From: Bradyrhizobium sp. ARR65
Lineage (GTDB): Bacteria; Pseudomonadota; Alphaproteobacteria; Rhizobiales; Xanthobacteraceae
Reading direction: 5' to 3'
DNA length: 64,000 bases
Assembly: GCF_000472385.1 (NCBI RefSeq)
Contig: NZ_AWZU01000034.1
Span: forward strand, 546-64,545
Below, piece after piece: positions 42,565 through 50,931 of this stretch. The position numbers and the translations under genes are program-made. The first letter of the stretch is position 1. Each line of letters starts with the position of its first letter. The notes under the pieces are model-generated. The model saw only the letters and a list, made by a program, of their open reading frames with translations, was not told where the DNA came from and made no database searches.

Positions 42565-43017
42565 TTGACCTCGGATAACGTCCTCCGCCCGACCTTGCAT
42601 ATCGCCGGGCATCCGATCCACCCAATGCTGGTGCCGTTTCCGATCGTCTGTTTCATCGGAGCCTTGCTGACCGACATCGCCTTCGCGCTGACCGCCGAAA
42701 TGATGTGGGCGGATTTCTCGGCCTGGCTGCTTTTGGTCGGCCTGATCATGGGCGTGCTGGCGGCGATTGCCGGTCTCACCGATTTTCTCGGCAACCGGAT
42801 GATCCGGGCGCAGAAGCCAGCATGGCCTCATATGCTCGGCAACCTGCTCGTGCTCATCATCGCTTTCTTCAACACCATGGTGCACACCCGCGACGCCTGG
42901 ACCTCGGTCGTCCCCACCGGCCTGATCCTGTCGGCGATCACCGTCCTTATCCTGCCGATCACCGGCTGGCTGGGCTGGTCCATGGTGTATCGTCACGGCG
43001 TCGGAGCGGTGCGATGA
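42565..43017 (+). CDS. DUF2231 membrane protein
   Basis: Integral membrane protein of 150 residues with four helices. HIAGHPIHPMLVPFPIVCF near the N-terminus is the DUF2231 signature (HPIHPMLV), and the region through LTDFLGNRMIRAQK matches the family. Function is unknown; the conserved His residues suggest cofactor or metal binding. TTG 42565 follows CGGAGACG. Its stop overlaps the start of a dehydrogenase lipoprotein gene by four bases (ATGA), so they may act together at the envelope. Confidence 0.86.
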   Translation: MTSDNVLRPTLHIAGHPIHPMLVPFPIVCFIGALLTDIAFALTAEMMWADFSAWLLLVGLIMGVLAAIAGLTDFLGNRMIRAQKPAWPHMLGNLLVLIIAFFNTMVHTRDAWTSVVPTGLILSAITVLILPITGWLGWSMVYRHGVGAVR

Positions 43018-44360
43018 TGGTATCGAAGGCGGCGATGGTACGCGCCAGGCGTGTCGGCGGCCTCGTGCTGCTGTGCGGCGCGGTGCTTTCATTGGCCGGC
43101 TGCGACGACGGCGGCGACCCCAAGGCGCAGATCGGGCCGCACCCGAATCTTCCTGCTCTCAGTCAGTATCTTCTGCCGCCGGTGCACATTGCCCATGTGA
43201 TCGGATGGAGAGAGGGCGAGACGCCGACCGTCGCGCAAGGGCTGAAGATCCAGCCGCTCGCGACGGGGCTGGAGCATCCGCGCTCGCTCTATGTACTGCC
43301 CAATGGCGATATCCTGGTGGTGGAATCCAAGGCGCCGCCAGCCCCGTCCATCAAGCGGCCCAAGGATATCGCGATGGGACTCGTTGAATCCTGGGCGACC
43401 TCCGGCGGGTCGACCGGGCCGAGCAATCGCATCACGTTGTTGCGCGATGCCAATGGCGATGGCGTGCCGGAACAGCGCAGCGTTTTCCTCGACCATCTCA
43501 ATTCGCCCTTCGGCGTGGCGCTCGTCGGCAATGATCTCTACGTCGCCGACACCGATGCCATCGTCCGATATCCCTATACGGAGGGCGAGACCAAGATGAC
43601 GGAGGCCGGCAGCAAGCTTGCCGATCTGCCGGGCGGCCCGATCGATCATCACTGGACCAAGAGCATGGCCGCGAGCGCCGATGGTTCGCTGCTCTATGTC
43701 GGGGTCGGCTCCAACAGCAACATCACTGAGAATGGCATGGAGGCGGAGAAGAACCGCGCCGCGATCCTGGAAGTCGAGCGCGACACCGGGCGCTGGCGCG
43801 TCTATGCGGGCGGATTGCGCAATCCGACCGGCTTGAGCTTCGAACCGCAGAGCCATGCGCTGTGGGCGATCGTGAACGAGCGCGACGAGCTGGGGCCTGA
43901 CCTCGTGCCCGATTACATGACCTCGGTCAAAGAGGGCGGCTTCTATGGCTGGCCCTACAGCTATTTCGGCCAGAACGTCGATCCGCGGGTCGAACCGCAG
44001 CGACCGGACCTGGTCGCGAAAGCCATCGTGCCGGATTATGCGCTGAGCTCGCACGTGGCGCCGCTGGGGCTTGCATTCTATACGGGCAGCAGCCTTCCGC
44101 AGAATTATCGCGGTGGCGCCTTTGTCGGCGAGCACGGCAGTTGGAACCGGCCAAATCTGAATGGCTACAAGGTCGTGTTCGTGCCCTTCAGCAATGGACA
44201 GCCGAACGGCCCGGCCCAGGACGTTGTGACCGGATTTCTCAACGACCAGGGACAGGCGCGTGGTCGCCCCGTGGGCGTAGCGTTCGACAAGACCGGCGCC
44301 CTGTTGATCGCGGACGACGTCGGCAACACCGTCTGGCGCGTTTCAGCCGCGGGCGGCTGA
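43014..44360 (+). CDS. PQQ-dependent sugar dehydrogenase-like lipoprotein
   Basis: A protein of 448 residues of the glucose/sorbosone dehydrogenase beta-propeller family. The N-terminus has a lipoprotein signal with lipobox LAGC (about residue 23-26), so it is membrane-anchored in the periplasm. Family features are GLEHPRSLYVLPNGDILVVE, GPIDHHWTKSMAAS, YAGGLRNPTGLSFEP and VVFVPFSNGQP. PQQ would be the cofactor, but PQQ use is not established for every member. ATG 43014 overlaps the DUF2231 stop. The frame is open upstream through the DUF2231 gene, but that is a shadow. Confidence 0.88.
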   Translation: MMVSKAAMVRARRVGGLVLLCGAVLSLAGCDDGGDPKAQIGPHPNLPALSQYLLPPVHIAHVIGWREGETPTVAQGLKIQPLATGLEHPRSLYVLPNGDILVVESKAPPAPSIKRPKDIAMGLVESWATSGGSTGPSNRITLLRDANGDGVPEQRSVFLDHLNSPFGVALVGNDLYVADTDAIVRYPYTEGETKMTEAGSKLADLPGGPIDHHWTKSMAASADGSLLYVGVGSNSNITENGMEAEKNRAAILEVERDTGRWRVYAGGLRNPTGLSFEPQSHALWAIVNERDELGPDLVPDYMTSVKEGGFYGWPYSYFGQNVDPRVEPQRPDLVAKAIVPDYALSSHVAPLGLAFYTGSSLPQNYRGGAFVGEHGSWNRPNLNGYKVVFVPFSNGQPNGPAQDVVTGFLNDQGQARGRPVGVAFDKTGALLIADDVGNTVWRVSAAGG

Positions 44361-44406
44361 AACGCGACGCGAAGCGCCACGGCTATCCTCTCCGTCGATG
44401 CTTGGC

Positions 44407-44598
44407 TTATGAGCGTACGCTGAACAGTCCAGCGTGGTCGAGCACAGCGACAGCCTCTAAGGCCGACTGTTCTTCGCACAGGCGCCTCTCGAGATATCGC
44501 CTTTCAACCTCGGTCAGCTTGGTTGTGAGCAGGCGGCGATACCTCTCAATGTTGCTCTTGTGGGCACGCAAACGGGCAATCGTCTGGTCCATTGTCAT
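44407..44598 (-). CDS. Small coiled-coil hypothetical protein
   Basis: A protein of 63 residues, MTMDQTIARLRAHKSNIERY, then RRLLTTKLTEVERRYLERRL, with heptad-like hydrophobics suggesting a coiled coil. There is no signal peptide. A second ATG lies two codons in. Function unknown. It abuts the AT-rich stretch on its right, which would contain its promoter. Confidence 0.55.
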   Translation of the reverse strand: MTMDQTIARLRAHKSNIERYRRLLTTKLTEVERRYLERRLCEEQSALEAVAVLDHAGLFSVRS

Positions 44599-44909
44599 GC
44601 GTCTCGCAAATATAAAATATGAAAATACTTTTGGGGAGCAAAATTTAAATAAAAAGACGGCTTGTGAAAAGTTGAAATTTTAATTCGTGAATTTGCGGCG
44701 CGAACCCGAACCTCGGTCGTGCCGCCTTGTACGTGCCAGGAATACCAGAAATGTGGGAATTCGGCGGCGGTCGAGGTGCCGGCGGGAGCTCCGGGGGAGT
44801 ACGGACCGAAGATTCGATATATTTAAATGATTCAACTTAATAAATGTATTCGCATTTAAATTGAATTGGTTTTATATTGTCGTCGTTTCCAATTATGGAG
44901 GAGGTCTTT
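44599..44909. other. AT-rich intergenic stretch between two small genes
   Basis: Two AT-rich blocks flank a normal GC-rich middle: about 44605-44690 and about 44815-44880. The second holds ATATTTAAATG and GCATTTAAATTG, two TTTAAAT cores, plus TTTTATATTG. In an otherwise GC-rich window these stand out as promoter or nucleoid-protein binding regions. No gene can be supported here. Confidence 0.5.
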
Positions 44910-45095
44910 ATGAAATCGGTAATTTTGCTCGCTATCGCTGCGTTGCTTGGCCTGACCCTCGCATCGACCACTGTACCGTCATATGCGGCGGCCCCGGGGG
45001 CCATGAGTGGCAAGGGAGACTGGGCGACGAAGGGATACAATCAGGCCGCCAAAGACAAGCAGATGAAATCCACGAAAGCGAAGAAGCAGCAGTAA
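44910..45095 (+). CDS. Small exported basic protein
   Basis: A protein of 61 residues with a strong GGAGGAGG (44897-44904) before ATG 44910. The signal peptide is MKSVILLAIAALLGLTLAST with cleavage near YAAAPG. The mature peptide, about 35 residues, is Lys-rich (AAKDKQMKSTKAKKQQ). It is followed by a strong terminator. The good signals and AT-rich promoter suggest high expression. Function unknown. Confidence 0.72.
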   Translation: MKSVILLAIAALLGLTLASTTVPSYAAAPGAMSGKGDWATKGYNQAAKDKQMKSTKAKKQQ

Positions 45096-45117
45096 GGCCT
45101 CTTCCATACAATCATTT

Positions 45118-45149
45118 AAGCCTCGGCAATCCGAGGCTTTCTTCTTTTT
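45118..45149 (+). terminator. Rho-independent terminator
   Basis: AAGCCTCGG (45118-45126) pairs with CCGAGGCTT (45131-45139) around CAAT, followed by TCTTCTTTTT. Confidence 0.87.
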
Positions 45150-45182
45150 ACACAGCTCACTTTCTTCTTTTTACACAGCTCA
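45137..45182. repeat. Perfect 23-bp tandem duplication
   Basis: The unit CTTTCTTCTTTTTACACAGC plus TCA occurs twice without change (45137-45159 and 45160-45182). The first copy includes the T tract of the terminator just described. Confidence 0.92.
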
Positions 45183-45277
45183 AATGCTGGATCATGAGAC
45201 TGCGTTCCGATCTCGGATCGGCACCGCGACGAGTGCGACGAGGTTCCTGATGCTCCGGCATCATCGTCTCCGCACGC

Positions 45278-45448
45278 TCACGCCGTGTGGCCGGGATCGA
45301 CGTTCTTGGGCTGCTTCTTCTCACGCTGCGGCGTCATCTTGGCGGGATCCGGCTCACCCGGTACGCCACGTGGGCCGAACTGCCGGCGCTGAATGTCTTC
45401 TTCGGAATGCTCGGGTTCAATGCCGTTTGGCTCGCGAGGTTTGGCCAC
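45278..45448 (-). CDS. Small hydrophilic hypothetical protein
   Basis: A protein of 56 residues from GTG 45448, which has AAGGAG seven bases upstream. The sequence is rich in Pro, Glu, Arg and Lys: EPNGIEPEHSEEDIQRRQFG, then KKQPKNVDPGHTA. It is probably disordered, and I know similar small proteins only as hypothetical entries. A longer frame to 45502 lacks a ribosome binding site. Confidence 0.58.
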   Translation of the reverse strand: MAKPREPNGIEPEHSEEDIQRRQFGPRGVPGEPDPAKMTPQREKKQPKNVDPGHTA

Positions 45449-45603
45449 GGAACACTCCTTCCGGTGCTGACGACATCTGTCGATGGCTAATGCGCAAAGC
45501 AAGGGCGCGTTCCCAGCGAGTGAATGTGTTCATGAAATCGCTGGGAGATCGGGAACGGGAGACACCGTCGCCGGTTGGTGGCCAAACTTAAGCGGAGGAC
45601 GTC

Positions 45604-46038
45604 ATGAGAGTCTCTGAAGTAATGACGGCGGATGTTCAGCTTTGCACTCCCGAGGACACGGTGAGAGATGCAGCGGAGGCGATGTCGGAGCTTGACGTCG
45701 GACTGCTGCCGGTTGCGGAGGATGATCATCTCGTCGGAATGATTTCGGATCGGGACATCGCCGTCCGCGCGATCGGAAAGGGGCGTGGTCCCGACACCAG
45801 GATCAGAGCGGTGATGACGCCGGACGTGAAATATTGCTTCGATGATCAGGATGTCGAGGAGGTTTCCTGGACCATGGGCGACATCCAGGTGAGGCGCCTG
45901 CCGGTGCTCAATCGTCGGAAGCGGCTGGTCGGAATCATCTCGCTTGGCGACATCGCACGAAGCCAGGCGGGTGATGTCACCGCGGCCTCGCTGCACCAGA
46001 TCTGCCAGCCGGGCGGCCAGCATACGCAGATCGGTTGA
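45604..46038 (+). CDS. CBS-domain pair protein
   Basis: A protein of 144 residues made of two CBS domains. The first spans about residues 1-60 (VSEVMTADVQLCTPEDTV ... LVGMISDRDIAVRAI) and the second about 70-128 (RIRAVMTPDVKYCFDDQDV ... LVGIISLGDIAR). Such stand-alone pairs bind adenine nucleotides or related ligands and act as energy or stress sensors. The ribosome binding site is GGAGGACGTC before ATG. Nothing links it to its neighbours. Confidence 0.93.
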   Translation: MRVSEVMTADVQLCTPEDTVRDAAEAMSELDVGLLPVAEDDHLVGMISDRDIAVRAIGKGRGPDTRIRAVMTPDVKYCFDDQDVEEVSWTMGDIQVRRLPVLNRRKRLVGIISLGDIARSQAGDVTAASLHQICQPGGQHTQIG

Positions 46039-46066
46039 GGCGGCAAACGTCGGAATATCAAAACAA

Positions 46067-46093
46067 GAGAGGCGGTCCAAAAGGCCGCCTCTT
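46067..46093. terminator. Bidirectional terminator between convergent genes
   Basis: AGAGGCGG (46068-46075) pairs with CCGCCTCT (46085-46092). On the plus strand TTCCGTTTG follows. On the minus strand CTTGTTTTG follows, so it can serve both the CBS gene and the gene at 46127-46507. Confidence 0.7.
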
Positions 46094-46126
46094 CCGTTTG
46101 CTTCATCGTTGCTGCGTACCGGATCG

Positions 46127-46507
46127 TTACTGGCAGAGATGCCGTAAGCCATCCGCGCCTATGAAGGCCGTTCCGGGCTCACAGGCAAAGCCGCTATAGG
46201 GATTATTATAATAGCCGTTATAGGCATAGGCGTTGTAGGCGAACGGTGCGGTTGCAATCGCGCCTGCCGTTCCGATCGCGCCGCCGATGACGTCCGCGGC
46301 GACGTCGCCCGGCCAGAAACCGCGATTATAGGAGCCGTAGTAGCCCGGCTCGTAGTAGCCGCCACCGTAGTAGCCATGCCGATAGTAGGCGCGCTCCTGC
46401 TGGAGCTTGTTTTGTACCGGCATGGACCGCGCATGAGGATCGGCGAGTGCAGGCGAGGCCACTGCAGCCGTCATAACGGCAGTTACGGTCAAGAGCTTCA
46501 AGTTCAT
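46127..46507 (-). CDS. Exported Tyr/Gly-rich small protein
   Basis: A protein of 126 residues with a signal peptide (about 1-22, ending ALADPHA). The mature part has a Tyr/Gly-rich stretch (YYRHGYYGGGYYEPGYYGSY), an Ala/Gly hydrophobic segment, a second Tyr-rich piece (YNAYAYNGYYNNPYSG) and ends ACEPGTAFIGADGLRHLCQ. The last block, with two Cys, is reminiscent of BA14K-like exported proteins of Hyphomicrobiales, but the match is only partial. ATG 46507 follows CGGAG. Confidence 0.68.
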   Translation of the reverse strand: MNLKLLTVTAVMTAAVASPALADPHARSMPVQNKLQQERAYYRHGYYGGGYYEPGYYGSYNRGFWPGDVAADVIGGAIGTAGAIATAPFAYNAYAYNGYYNNPYSGFACEPGTAFIGADGLRHLCQ

Positions 46508-46705
46508 AAGTTGTCTCCGTCCTCGTGAGGCAAGCCAACGCATGCCGGCCACGGGCGTTTCCGGAACCCAAAGCTTTCGTCTCAAACGGATGTGAGGCTT
46601 CTAGTCAGGAGTTCCGCAACCTTAACGCGCCAAGGCGCGCAGCCTGCCAGAGGAACATCGACCTGCTTCGCCGATTGAGCATTCATCTTGCCGCAGGAGT
46701 TCATG

Positions 46706-47566
46706 ATGCAACGCGAATTTCCGCAGCCGCCCTATCCGAACCAAAAGCAGCCGATGCCCGGATTAACATCGAAAATGAATCCGCGGCCCGACCATGGCGA
46801 GACCAGCTACAAAGGATCGGGCAAGCTTGCGGGCATGAAGGCCGTCATCACCGGCGGTGATAGCGGGATCGGCCGCGCGGTCGCGATCGCTTATGCCCGT
46901 GAGGGTGCCGACGTCCTGATCGCCTATCTCAATGAGAGCGAGGACGCGCAGGAGGTCAAAGCACGGATCGAGCACGAGGGGAGGAAGGCGGTGCTTATCC
47001 CCGGCGACCTCAGTGATCCACGCCACTGCCAATCCGTCATTCAACGCTCCGTCGACCAACTCGGCGGCATCGACATCCTCGTCAACAATGCGGCCCATCA
47101 GGCGACGTTCAGTGAGATCACCGAGATCAGCGACGAGGAATGGGAGACCACCTTCAAGACCAACATTCATGCGATGTTCTATCTGACCAAGGCCGCCGTG
47201 CCGCATATGAAGCCCGGCAGCGCAATCATCAACACGGCGTCCGTCAACTCGGACATGCCAAACCCGATCCTGCTCGCCTATGCCACCACGAAGGGCGCGA
47301 TCCAGAATTTCACCGGTGGGCTCGCACAGATGCTGGCGGAGAGGGGCATCCGGGTCAATGCGGTCGCACCGGGACCGATCTGGACGCCGCTGATCCCGTC
47401 GACCATGCCGGAGGAGGCGGTGAAGAATTTCGGCAGGCAAGTTCCGATGAAGCGGGCCGGACAACCGGCCGAGCTTGCGACGACCTATGTCATGCTGGCC
47501 GATCCGCTCTCGAGCTACACCTCGGGAACGACGATCGCGGTCACCGGGGGCAAGCCGTTCATTTGA
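46706..47566 (+). CDS. Short-chain dehydrogenase, YghA/general-stress type
   Basis: NAD(P)-dependent oxidoreductase of 286 residues. Cofactor loop: ITGGDSGIGRAVAIAYAREG (about 47). Catalytic Ser is in NTASVNSDMP (about 178) and the Tyr-Lys pair in AYATTKGAIQNF (about 192). The extended N-terminus with QPPYPNQKQPMPGL before the Rossmann fold is typical of the YhdG/YghA subgroup, whose members reduce aldehydes or respond to stress. AGGAG precedes ATG 46703 and ATG 46706; 46706 has the better spacing. Confidence 0.9.
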   Translation: MQREFPQPPYPNQKQPMPGLTSKMNPRPDHGETSYKGSGKLAGMKAVITGGDSGIGRAVAIAYAREGADVLIAYLNESEDAQEVKARIEHEGRKAVLIPGDLSDPRHCQSVIQRSVDQLGGIDILVNNAAHQATFSEITEISDEEWETTFKTNIHAMFYLTKAAVPHMKPGSAIINTASVNSDMPNPILLAYATTKGAIQNFTGGLAQMLAERGIRVNAVAPGPIWTPLIPSTMPEEAVKNFGRQVPMKRAGQPAELATTYVMLADPLSSYTSGTTIAVTGGKPFI

Positions 47567-47697
47567 GGATCGCCCGCCGTGCGCGCCCGCTGCCTATCGC
47601 CTCGGCAAATCGGCCCCATCACAATGAGTTGCGTCCCGGACGCGGGTGCGAACTTTTCGCCGTGGGTTGAATTTTCAGCCAAACCGAAGGGACGCAC

Positions 47698-50600
47698 ATG
47701 GGTCTCGTCAAATACGCGCTGAAATATCGCGTATCTTTTTTTGTATTGTCGATATTGATGTTGCTGGGCGGCGCGGGCGCGGCGGTCGTGATGCCAAAGG
47801 ACGTGCTGCCGACGGTCGATATTCCCGTGGTCGTAGTAGTGTGGACATATACCGGCCTCGACACCACCGACATGTCGCAGCGCATTACGACCTACAGCGA
47901 GTTTTCGCTTTCCAACAACGTCAACAGCATCAGGCGAATGGAGAGCACGACGCTGCAGGGCGTGGCGATCGAGCGGGTCTACTTCCAGCCGGACGTCTCG
48001 ATCGATCTTGCGATCACGCAAGTGGTGTCGGCCATGAATTCGATCCGGGCCTTGATGCCACCCGGAATTCAGCCGCCCGTGATCATGAGGTTTTCTGCCT
48101 CCTCCGTGCCCGTGGTGCAGCTCGCACTGTCCTCCGATCAGCAAAGTCAGTCGCAGCTCTACGACTATGCGCAATATCGGGTGCGCCAGACGTTGACCGA
48201 GGTGCCGGGCAGCACGCTGCCATCGCCCTATGGCGGCGCGCCGCGCCAGATCATGGTCGATCTCGACCTGCACGCGCTGCAGGGTTATGGGCTCACCCCA
48301 CTCGATGTGACGAATGCATTGTCGACGCAGAACCTGACGGTTCCCTCGGGTCAATCAAAGATCGGAAATTGGCAATATCCGATCCGGCTCAATTCCACCC
48401 CCGAGGCGATTGCGGCGCTCAATGCGCTGCCGATCAAAATGGCCGGGGGCACACCCGTGCTGGTTCGCGATGTCGCCTATGTGCGCGACGGTTCGCCGCC
48501 GCAGCAGAACATTGTGCGTGCGGACGGCCGGCAATCGGTGCTGCTGACGATCCTGAAGAACGGCCCGGCCTCGACGCTCTCGGTGGTCGACAACGTCAAG
48601 AGTTATCTGCCGCAAATCCGGCAGGCGGCGCCGAAGGGCGCCAAGATAGACATGTTGTTCGATCAGTCCGTGTTCGTGTCAGGCGCGATCATGGACGTGC
48701 TGCGGGAGGCGGTCATCGCGGCAGGCCTGACTGGGCTCATGATCCTGTTGTTTCTCGGCTCGTGGCGCTCGACTCTAGTTGTCCTGATATCCATCCCGCT
48801 TTCGATCCTGACATCACTGGCGATATTGGGGCTGCTCGGCCACACCATCAACATCATGACGCTTGGAGGGCTCGCGCTTGCCGTCGGCATTTTGGTCGAC
48901 GATGCGACGGTGGCAGTCGAGAACACCTACCGCCTGATGGAGGACGGGCGGCCGTTCCGACAATCCGTGGTGGAGGGAGCCGCCGGCATCGCCAAGCCGG
49001 CCTTGATCTCGACACTTGCGATATGTGCGGCCTTCGTATCGGTGCTGTTTCTAAAGGATACGCCGAAGTTCTTGTTTACGCCGCAAGCGCTCGCCGTGGT
49101 CTTTGCGATGCTCGCCTCCTATTTGCTGTCGCGCACGGTGGTCCCGATCTTCATCGACATATTCGTGCAGCGGGAGCACGAGCAGCGCTTCGGAGCGCAC
49201 CAGCGCCCGGATCAGGAGGCACCGGCAGAGCGAGTGCATGCCTCGCGCGGGACAAGGCAAGGCATTTTCGCGCGCTTTCACGCCGGTTTCGAGCGGGCGT
49301 TCGCCCGCTTTCACGAAGGCTATGTCGGGTTGCTCCATGTCGTGCTGGCGAGGCGTATCATCTCCTTTGCGGTGGCGGGCTGCGTCGCCGCACTGGCCGG
49401 TGGGCTGTTTCTTTTCGTTGGCCAGGACTATTTCCCGCAGATCGACGCGGGAGAGCTGACGCTGCACGTCCGCACCAGACCCGGACAGCGGATCGAGACC
49501 GCCGAACGGACCTTCGCCGCGATCGAAGACAAGATCCGCGTGGTGATACCCGCCAGCGACCTCGGCCTCGTGCTTGACAATATCGGCCTTCCCGCGAGCA
49601 ACTACAATTTCGCCTTCGGCGACGGATCGTTCGTGGCGAACAATGACGGCCAGATCCTGATCTCGCTTAAGGAAGGGCACGCCTCGACGAACGCCTATCG
49701 CGCGACGCTGCGGCGGGTGCTGCGCGAAGCGTTCCCGGATGTCATCTTCTACTTTCAGCCCTCGGACATGATCACGCAGATCCTCGATTTCGGCACGATC
49801 ACGCCGATCGACGTCCAGGTCACGGGCCGCAATGCCGCCAAAGACCTCGAGGTCGCCAAGCACATCGAGGCGCGTTTGCGCGCAGTGCGCGGGGCGGTCG
49901 ACGTTCACATCCAGCAGATCACCGATGCGCCGGAATTCTTCGCCGACGTCGACCGGCAGATGGCCCAGGAGATCGGATTGAGCGAACAGCAGGTCTCCAA
50001 TGCGCTCAACGTCTCCCTGGCGGGCAGCTTCCAGGTCAACCCGAATTTCTGGGCCGACCCGAACACCGGCATTCCCTACCAGCTCTGGGTGCAGACGCCG
50101 GAATATCGCAACAATTCGCTGGCCGACATCGGCAACACTCCGCTGTTCGTATCGACTGCGCCGAACCAGGGGCAGGGCGCGGGCGTGGTTACGCTATTCA
50201 ACAATATCGCCAAGCTTCGCCGCCAGTCCGAGCAGACAGTCGTCAATCATCTCAATACTCAGCCCAAGTTCGACATATTTGCGAGCGTGCAGAACAGCGA
50301 TCTGGGTTCGGTCAGCGACGAAATATCGAAGATCATGCAGGACGAGCAGAAGAATCTGCCGGTGCCGGACAAGATATCGGTGCTTGGCCAGATCTCCGAC
50401 ATGAAAAGCGCCTTTCGGAATCTCGGGCTGGGGCTCGCGATCGCGATGATCGCGGTCTATCTGCTGATGGCCGTGAATTTTCAGAGCTGGGGCGATCCTT
50501 TCGTGGTCCTGGCGGCGTTGCCGCTTGCCTTCTGCGGCATCGTCATGAGCCTGTTCGTCACCCAGACCTCGTTCTCGATTCCCTCGCTGTTCGGCGCGAT

Positions 50601-50931
50601 CATGAGCGTCGGCGTGGCGAGCGCCAACTCGATCCTGCTCGTGACCTTTGCGCGCGAGCATCGCGAGAGAACCGGCTGCGGTGCTGCCGAAGCCGCGATC
50701 AAGGCCGGCGAGACGAGACTGCGGCCCGTGCTGATGACGGCCGCCGCCATGTTCGTCGGCCTCATTCCCATGGCGCTGGGACTGGGGCAAGGCAGCGAGC
50801 AAAACGCCGCGCTGGCGCGCGCCGTGCTCGGCGGCGTTCTCGTTGGGACGTGCTCGACCCTGCTGTTCGTGCCTTTGCTTTATTCGGTGCTGCGGCGGGG
50901 CAGGGTAACATCCGTGAAGGACTACATATGA
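47698..50931 (+). CDS. RND efflux transporter, HAE1/AcrB-like
   Basis: Inner-membrane proton-driven exporter of 1077 residues with two six-helix halves and two large periplasmic loops. Helix 4 has GGLALAVGILVDDATVAVEN, with the Asp pair of the proton relay. In helix 10 the block reads SVGVASANSILLVTFA, where AcrB-type pumps carry GxxxKNxILI, so the relay Lys is replaced. Unusually, a charged stretch with REHEQRFGAHQRPDQE is inserted near residue 490-510, before the second half. It is followed by its periplasmic adaptor gene with a four-base overlap. No outer-membrane factor is adjacent. Confidence 0.93.
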   Translation: MGLVKYALKYRVSFFVLSILMLLGGAGAAVVMPKDVLPTVDIPVVVVVWTYTGLDTTDMSQRITTYSEFSLSNNVNSIRRMESTTLQGVAIERVYFQPDVSIDLAITQVVSAMNSIRALMPPGIQPPVIMRFSASSVPVVQLALSSDQQSQSQLYDYAQYRVRQTLTEVPGSTLPSPYGGAPRQIMVDLDLHALQGYGLTPLDVTNALSTQNLTVPSGQSKIGNWQYPIRLNSTPEAIAALNALPIKMAGGTPVLVRDVAYVRDGSPPQQNIVRADGRQSVLLTILKNGPASTLSVVDNVKSYLPQIRQAAPKGAKIDMLFDQSVFVSGAIMDVLREAVIAAGLTGLMILLFLGSWRSTLVVLISIPLSILTSLAILGLLGHTINIMTLGGLALAVGILVDDATVAVENTYRLMEDGRPFRQSVVEGAAGIAKPALISTLAICAAFVSVLFLKDTPKFLFTPQALAVVFAMLASYLLSRTVVPIFIDIFVQREHEQRFGAHQRPDQEAPAERVHASRGTRQGIFARFHAGFERAFARFHEGYVGLLHVVLARRIISFAVAGCVAALAGGLFLFVGQDYFPQIDAGELTLHVRTRPGQRIETAERTFAAIEDKIRVVIPASDLGLVLDNIGLPASNYNFAFGDGSFVANNDGQILISLKEGHASTNAYRATLRRVLREAFPDVIFYFQPSDMITQILDFGTITPIDVQVTGRNAAKDLEVAKHIEARLRAVRGAVDVHIQQITDAPEFFADVDRQMAQEIGLSEQQVSNALNVSLAGSFQVNPNFWADPNTGIPYQLWVQTPEYRNNSLADIGNTPLFVSTAPNQGQGAGVVTLFNNIAKLRRQSEQTVVNHLNTQPKFDIFASVQNSDLGSVSDEISKIMQDEQKNLPVPDKISVLGQISDMKSAFRNLGLGLAIAMIAVYLLMAVNFQSWGDPFVVLAALPLAFCGIVMSLFVTQTSFSIPSLFGAIMSVGVASANSILLVTFAREHRERTGCGAAEAAIKAGETRLRPVLMTAAAMFVGLIPMALGLGQGSEQNAALARAVLGGVLVGTCSTLLFVPLLYSVLRRGRVTSVKDYI

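Noticed and set aside
42705..43013. An extended N-terminus of the sugar dehydrogenase-like lipoprotein
   Set aside because: That part is out of frame with the DUF2231 gene and lacks a signal; the lipobox start at 43014 fits the family.
47646..49577. 643-residue frame overlapping the RND pump
   Set aside because: It reads dctM-like noise in a different frame of the RND gene with no domains.
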